Part shown: positions 61,395-64,000 of the stretch, in pieces
Layout: each line of letters opens with the position of its first letter
Position numbering within the stretch: the stretch's first letter is position 1
NCBI GenBank assembly: GCA_050084515.1
Contig: CM114271.1
Coordinates: forward strand, 31,124,001 to 31,188,000
Reading direction: 5' to 3'
DNA length: 64,000 bases
Origin: Blasia pusilla
Taxonomy: Eukaryota; Marchantiophyta; Marchantiopsida; Blasiales
The notes under the pieces: generated by a model
Database searches by the model: none
Told to the model about the DNA's origin: nothing
The model's input: the letters and a program-made list of their open reading frames with translations, nothing else
Made by a program: the position numbers and the translations under genes

Positions 61395-61600
61395 TGGTTT
61401 TATAACTAGGTTTCATGACTCATATGAGTCATATGTCACCATGAATGACTAGAAATGACTATTTACTCATAGAGACACAAAATTCAAGTCATATCTTCCG
61501 CATAGTTTGAATGACTAGCATGGTTTGTTGACATTGCATGAAAATATGAGTCATATTAACATGACTGCTATATCATATAGATGAGGAGGTAAGTGATTTG
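61395..61600. repeat. TGACT/AGTCA-rich block, right
   Basis: Includes a perfect 18-bp palindrome atgactcatatgagtcat (61,415-61,432) formed by two opposed TGA(C/G)TCA words. Further 'atgact' and 'agtcat' words follow. Confidence 0.55.
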
Positions 61601-61634
61601 ATGACATGGACTAAATGACAAAAAAATTGTCCAA

Positions 61635-62040
61635 CCATATGCCCCATCTTCCATCTATCTATCCATTTCTCTATCTATTATTTTCGTCCATGTGTTGCAC
61701 CCTCTATTCAGATCCCTTCCATCTTCCATCCGTCATCAACTCCGTTTGTCCATTCTTACTCCATCCATCCATGCGCTCTACCTTCCATCTATCCATGAAC
61801 TCCTTCTCCATCCATTCTTCTTCCTCCAAACTCCATCCATCAACCTTACTCTATCCATTAACCCCTTCTATCCATGCATTCCATCCCCCATCTATTTATG
61901 AACTCCTTCTCTGTCCATCGATCCACCCCATCCATCCATTCTTCTCCCTCCAAACTCCATCCATCAACCTTGCTCCGTCCATGCATTCCATCCCCCATCT
62001 ATTTATGAACTCCGTCTCCGTCCATCCATCCATGCGTCCC
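61635..62040. repeat. CCAT-rich degenerate minisatellite
   Basis: Dense 'ccatccat', 'ctatctat' and 'atccattc' with a longer repeating phrase, such as 'aaactccatccatcaacc' and 'cattccatcccccatctatt', recurring about every 110-130 bp. The His/Pro/Ser-rich ORFs here are by-products. Confidence 0.8.
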
Positions 62041-62440
62041 ACCTTATATTCATTATCTTGGTTTGCCAAAACATGTCTTGGGCAAGATTCAAACTTGCAC
62101 CACTAGCCCAAAGTGGAGTCTTCTGCTACTAGCCCACACATTATTGTATGTACATATGTAACAAATTCAAATACATATAGATTTTTTTTCTTTTTTGCAT
62201 ATTTTACTTAAAAATGTATGATAATATATGATAATAATTAGATCGTTCATATAATCCAATATGATAGTTTATTGGATCATATTAAGTCTAAAAATAATCT
62301 AATGGTTACAAAAGTTGATCATTTAAAAAAAACCATCAAGTATTAAATAAGAAAATTGGATTTAATTATTGCCGTGCTGATGGGTGGATATTTCTTGATT
62401 CTAACATTTTAAATTTTTAAATGACAACGTCACAAGATGA
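62041..62440. other. AT-rich DNA, no recognised gene
   Basis: Long A/T runs and no ORF. Confidence 0.5.
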
Positions 62441-62449
62441 AAATGACAC

Positions 62450-63200
62450 TTGAAAGATTTTTCCTGAAAGTCCCCCATTCCTCTTGCTTCCTTCTTTTTT
62501 TATATTTCTCTCCAAAAAGGAATGCATAAATCACGCAACTTTGTCACAATATGTACGTGGGTCTCAAGAACTAGACCAAAAATAAAATCTCAAAATAACC
62601 ATCCAAAGAGGGAATTAAAAATAACGAATTTTAAATTTGCCTTCCCAATACTTGTCTCATCATGTAAACGTAAATAGAAGATCTGAACCGCTCAAAAGAG
62701 AGAAGGTCTTCCCAACATCAAGTCCTCCAATGGTGGAAACAAATGATGTTTCAAGATGACTATGAAAATGCTAAAAACATTTAAAATATTTCCTCTTAAA
62801 GTTCTCCTCTTCCACTTTGCATTGTCTCTTCTATTTTTACCTTTCTCTCCGACGAGTAGTTCATAAATCATGCCATTTGGTCACAATATGAAATTTGGTC
62901 TTAAAATCCAAGCCCAAAACGAAAATATTGAAATGAATTTCCAAAGAGGGAATAAAAAATTCTAAACCCTAAATGTAGTCTCATAATTATGGTTTCATCA
63001 TAGAAGATTAAATGGAAGATTTGATCCGGAGAAGTGCTAGAAGGTCTTACCAAAATCCACTCCTCCAAGTTTCAACTTAATCCAATGGTGGGAACCAATG
63101 ATGCTTCAAGATGAAGAAAATACAAAGAATGGTCGTTACATGTCCACTCAAAGACAATGATCATTACCGTTACTGGTATTCCTTATTTATTAGCGTGTCG
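62450..63200. repeat. Diverged satellite units
   Basis: At least two units of about 330 bp share the order 'tcctctt', 'ttctctcc', 'cataaatcatgcc', 'gaattaaaaat', 'agatctgaaccg' and 'ccaatggtgg' with the 58,234-60,640 array but are much more diverged. They lie inside the interruption of PHD-gypsy copy 2. Confidence 0.6.
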
Positions 63201-63404
63201 CTCAAACAAGCTTAAAGATACAAAATCATTCAAACATTCTCATATCTATTATTTAAGATGAAAGTGAAATTTTAACAAGAAATATGGACGTTTTCCCACC
63301 AAATGGAATTGTAAAGGGAAAATAGATATCTTGATTACAAATCAAAATATTACAAATTTAGTTAAAAATACCTAGAAATTTGGCAGTTGCGCAACAACCC
63401 TAAA

Positions 63405-64000
63405 GTTCTCAAACGCCATGGCATCACTCTCCGAAACAGCTTAGCCCTAAGAACATGCTTGCATCCATACATCATGGTCATCTAGGTCCAATATCTCACC
63501 AGCATCTCGACGAATGGCTGTAGGTCTATCTGGCTCTTGGCCATAAAGCAGCAAATACGGTGAGAAAGACGCTAAGGAGGCTTGTCTGCTAAATTTGCAT
63601 CCCATCGCCAATCACGGCAATTGGAGGTCCCAATCTCCTAGGTGACCCCTCTACAAGCCATACTTGTGTAAACCTCTCTTCATCGTCTGCACAACCCTCT
63701 CCCCTAGTCCATCCGCCTCAGCATGATCTCGCAAAGTGGTGCAATGGTCGATCAACGCCTGATCACATAAGGCATTAAACTCCCTATGAAACTCTATACC
63801 TTGGTCTATCAACACCTCAGCTGCTATGCCCTAGTGACTCATCACTAAATCTAGGAAGACATACTCTACTTCCTCACTCGCTTTTTCAAGCAATGCAACC
63901 AACTCTATCCACTTCGAGAAGTGTTCGACCATCACCAACACATAACAACTATGGCACTCCATCAAAGGTAAAGGTCTTGCAAAATCAAAACTTCATCTAT
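63405..64000 (-). pseudogene. PHD-gypsy copy 2, integrase C-terminal part (runs off the window)
   Basis: Homologous at DNA level to 27,325-27,940: 'ttctcaaacgccatggcat', 'caggcttgtctgctaa'-like and 'gaagtgttcgaccatcaccaac' match copy 1 in order, on the minus strand. The coding sense is integrase from the DDE core toward the C-terminus. The rest of the element should lie beyond 64,000. Confidence 0.82.

Noticed and set aside
61615-62106. 163-aa plus-strand ORF
   Set aside because: It is a read-through of the CCAT-rich minisatellite.

Overview
The window is nuclear DNA of a land plant or close relative. It carries one spliced, plant-type host gene and is otherwise dominated by plant-style transposable elements: Ty3/gypsy, Ty1/copia, a Helitron, hAT MITEs, solo LTRs and a satellite. 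PHD-finger gypsy elements and a non-LTR element with a restriction-like endonuclease make a non-seed plant (bryophyte, lycophyte or fern) more likely than a flowering plant, but this is inference and I cannot name a species. There is no bacterial operon structure, and I recognised no rRNA or tRNA gene.

Layout. 1-4,000: a three-exon DOMON/cytochrome b561 gene on the minus strand, the only host gene I can support. 4,000-15,000: a broken multi-exon gene of unknown function carrying an hAT MITE, a copia fragment, and a solo LTR with a perfect 5-bp target duplication. 15,400-19,000: a degraded non-LTR retrotransposon with an N-terminal zinc finger, reverse transcriptase, C-terminal CCHC knuckle and restriction-like endonuclease-like tail. 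19,000-25,000: nothing recognised. 25,900-33,600: a minus-strand gypsy element whose pol ends in a PHD finger; it lacks a recognisable gag, carries an array of palindromic repeats, and is interrupted by a 1.26-kb repeat here called B. 35,200-35,900: two more hAT MITEs in opposite orientation.

37,300-55,200: a Helitron region on the minus strand, with an unknown downstream gene (second copy of the one at 7,800-10,100), a Pif1-like helicase and a Rep domain. The Rep gene is cut immediately after its HxH motif by a 9.7-kb plus-strand chromovirus (41,998-51,677), which itself contains a nested solo LTR and a second B repeat. The Rep start codon lies in a 161-bp inverted duplication around a (CT)73 tract; the other arm opens a decayed coiled-coil gene. 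56,700-57,500: a clean ORF that shares peptide motifs with B. 58,200-64,000: a 347-bp satellite, a second PHD-gypsy copy split by about 2 kb of other DNA, and CCAT-rich and TGACT-rich sequence.

Nearly all element genes are dead. Their in-frame stops are mostly the kind produced by C-to-T or G-to-A change (Gln, Arg and Trp codons). The nesting gives a relative order: Helitron, then chromovirus, then solo LTR and B repeat.
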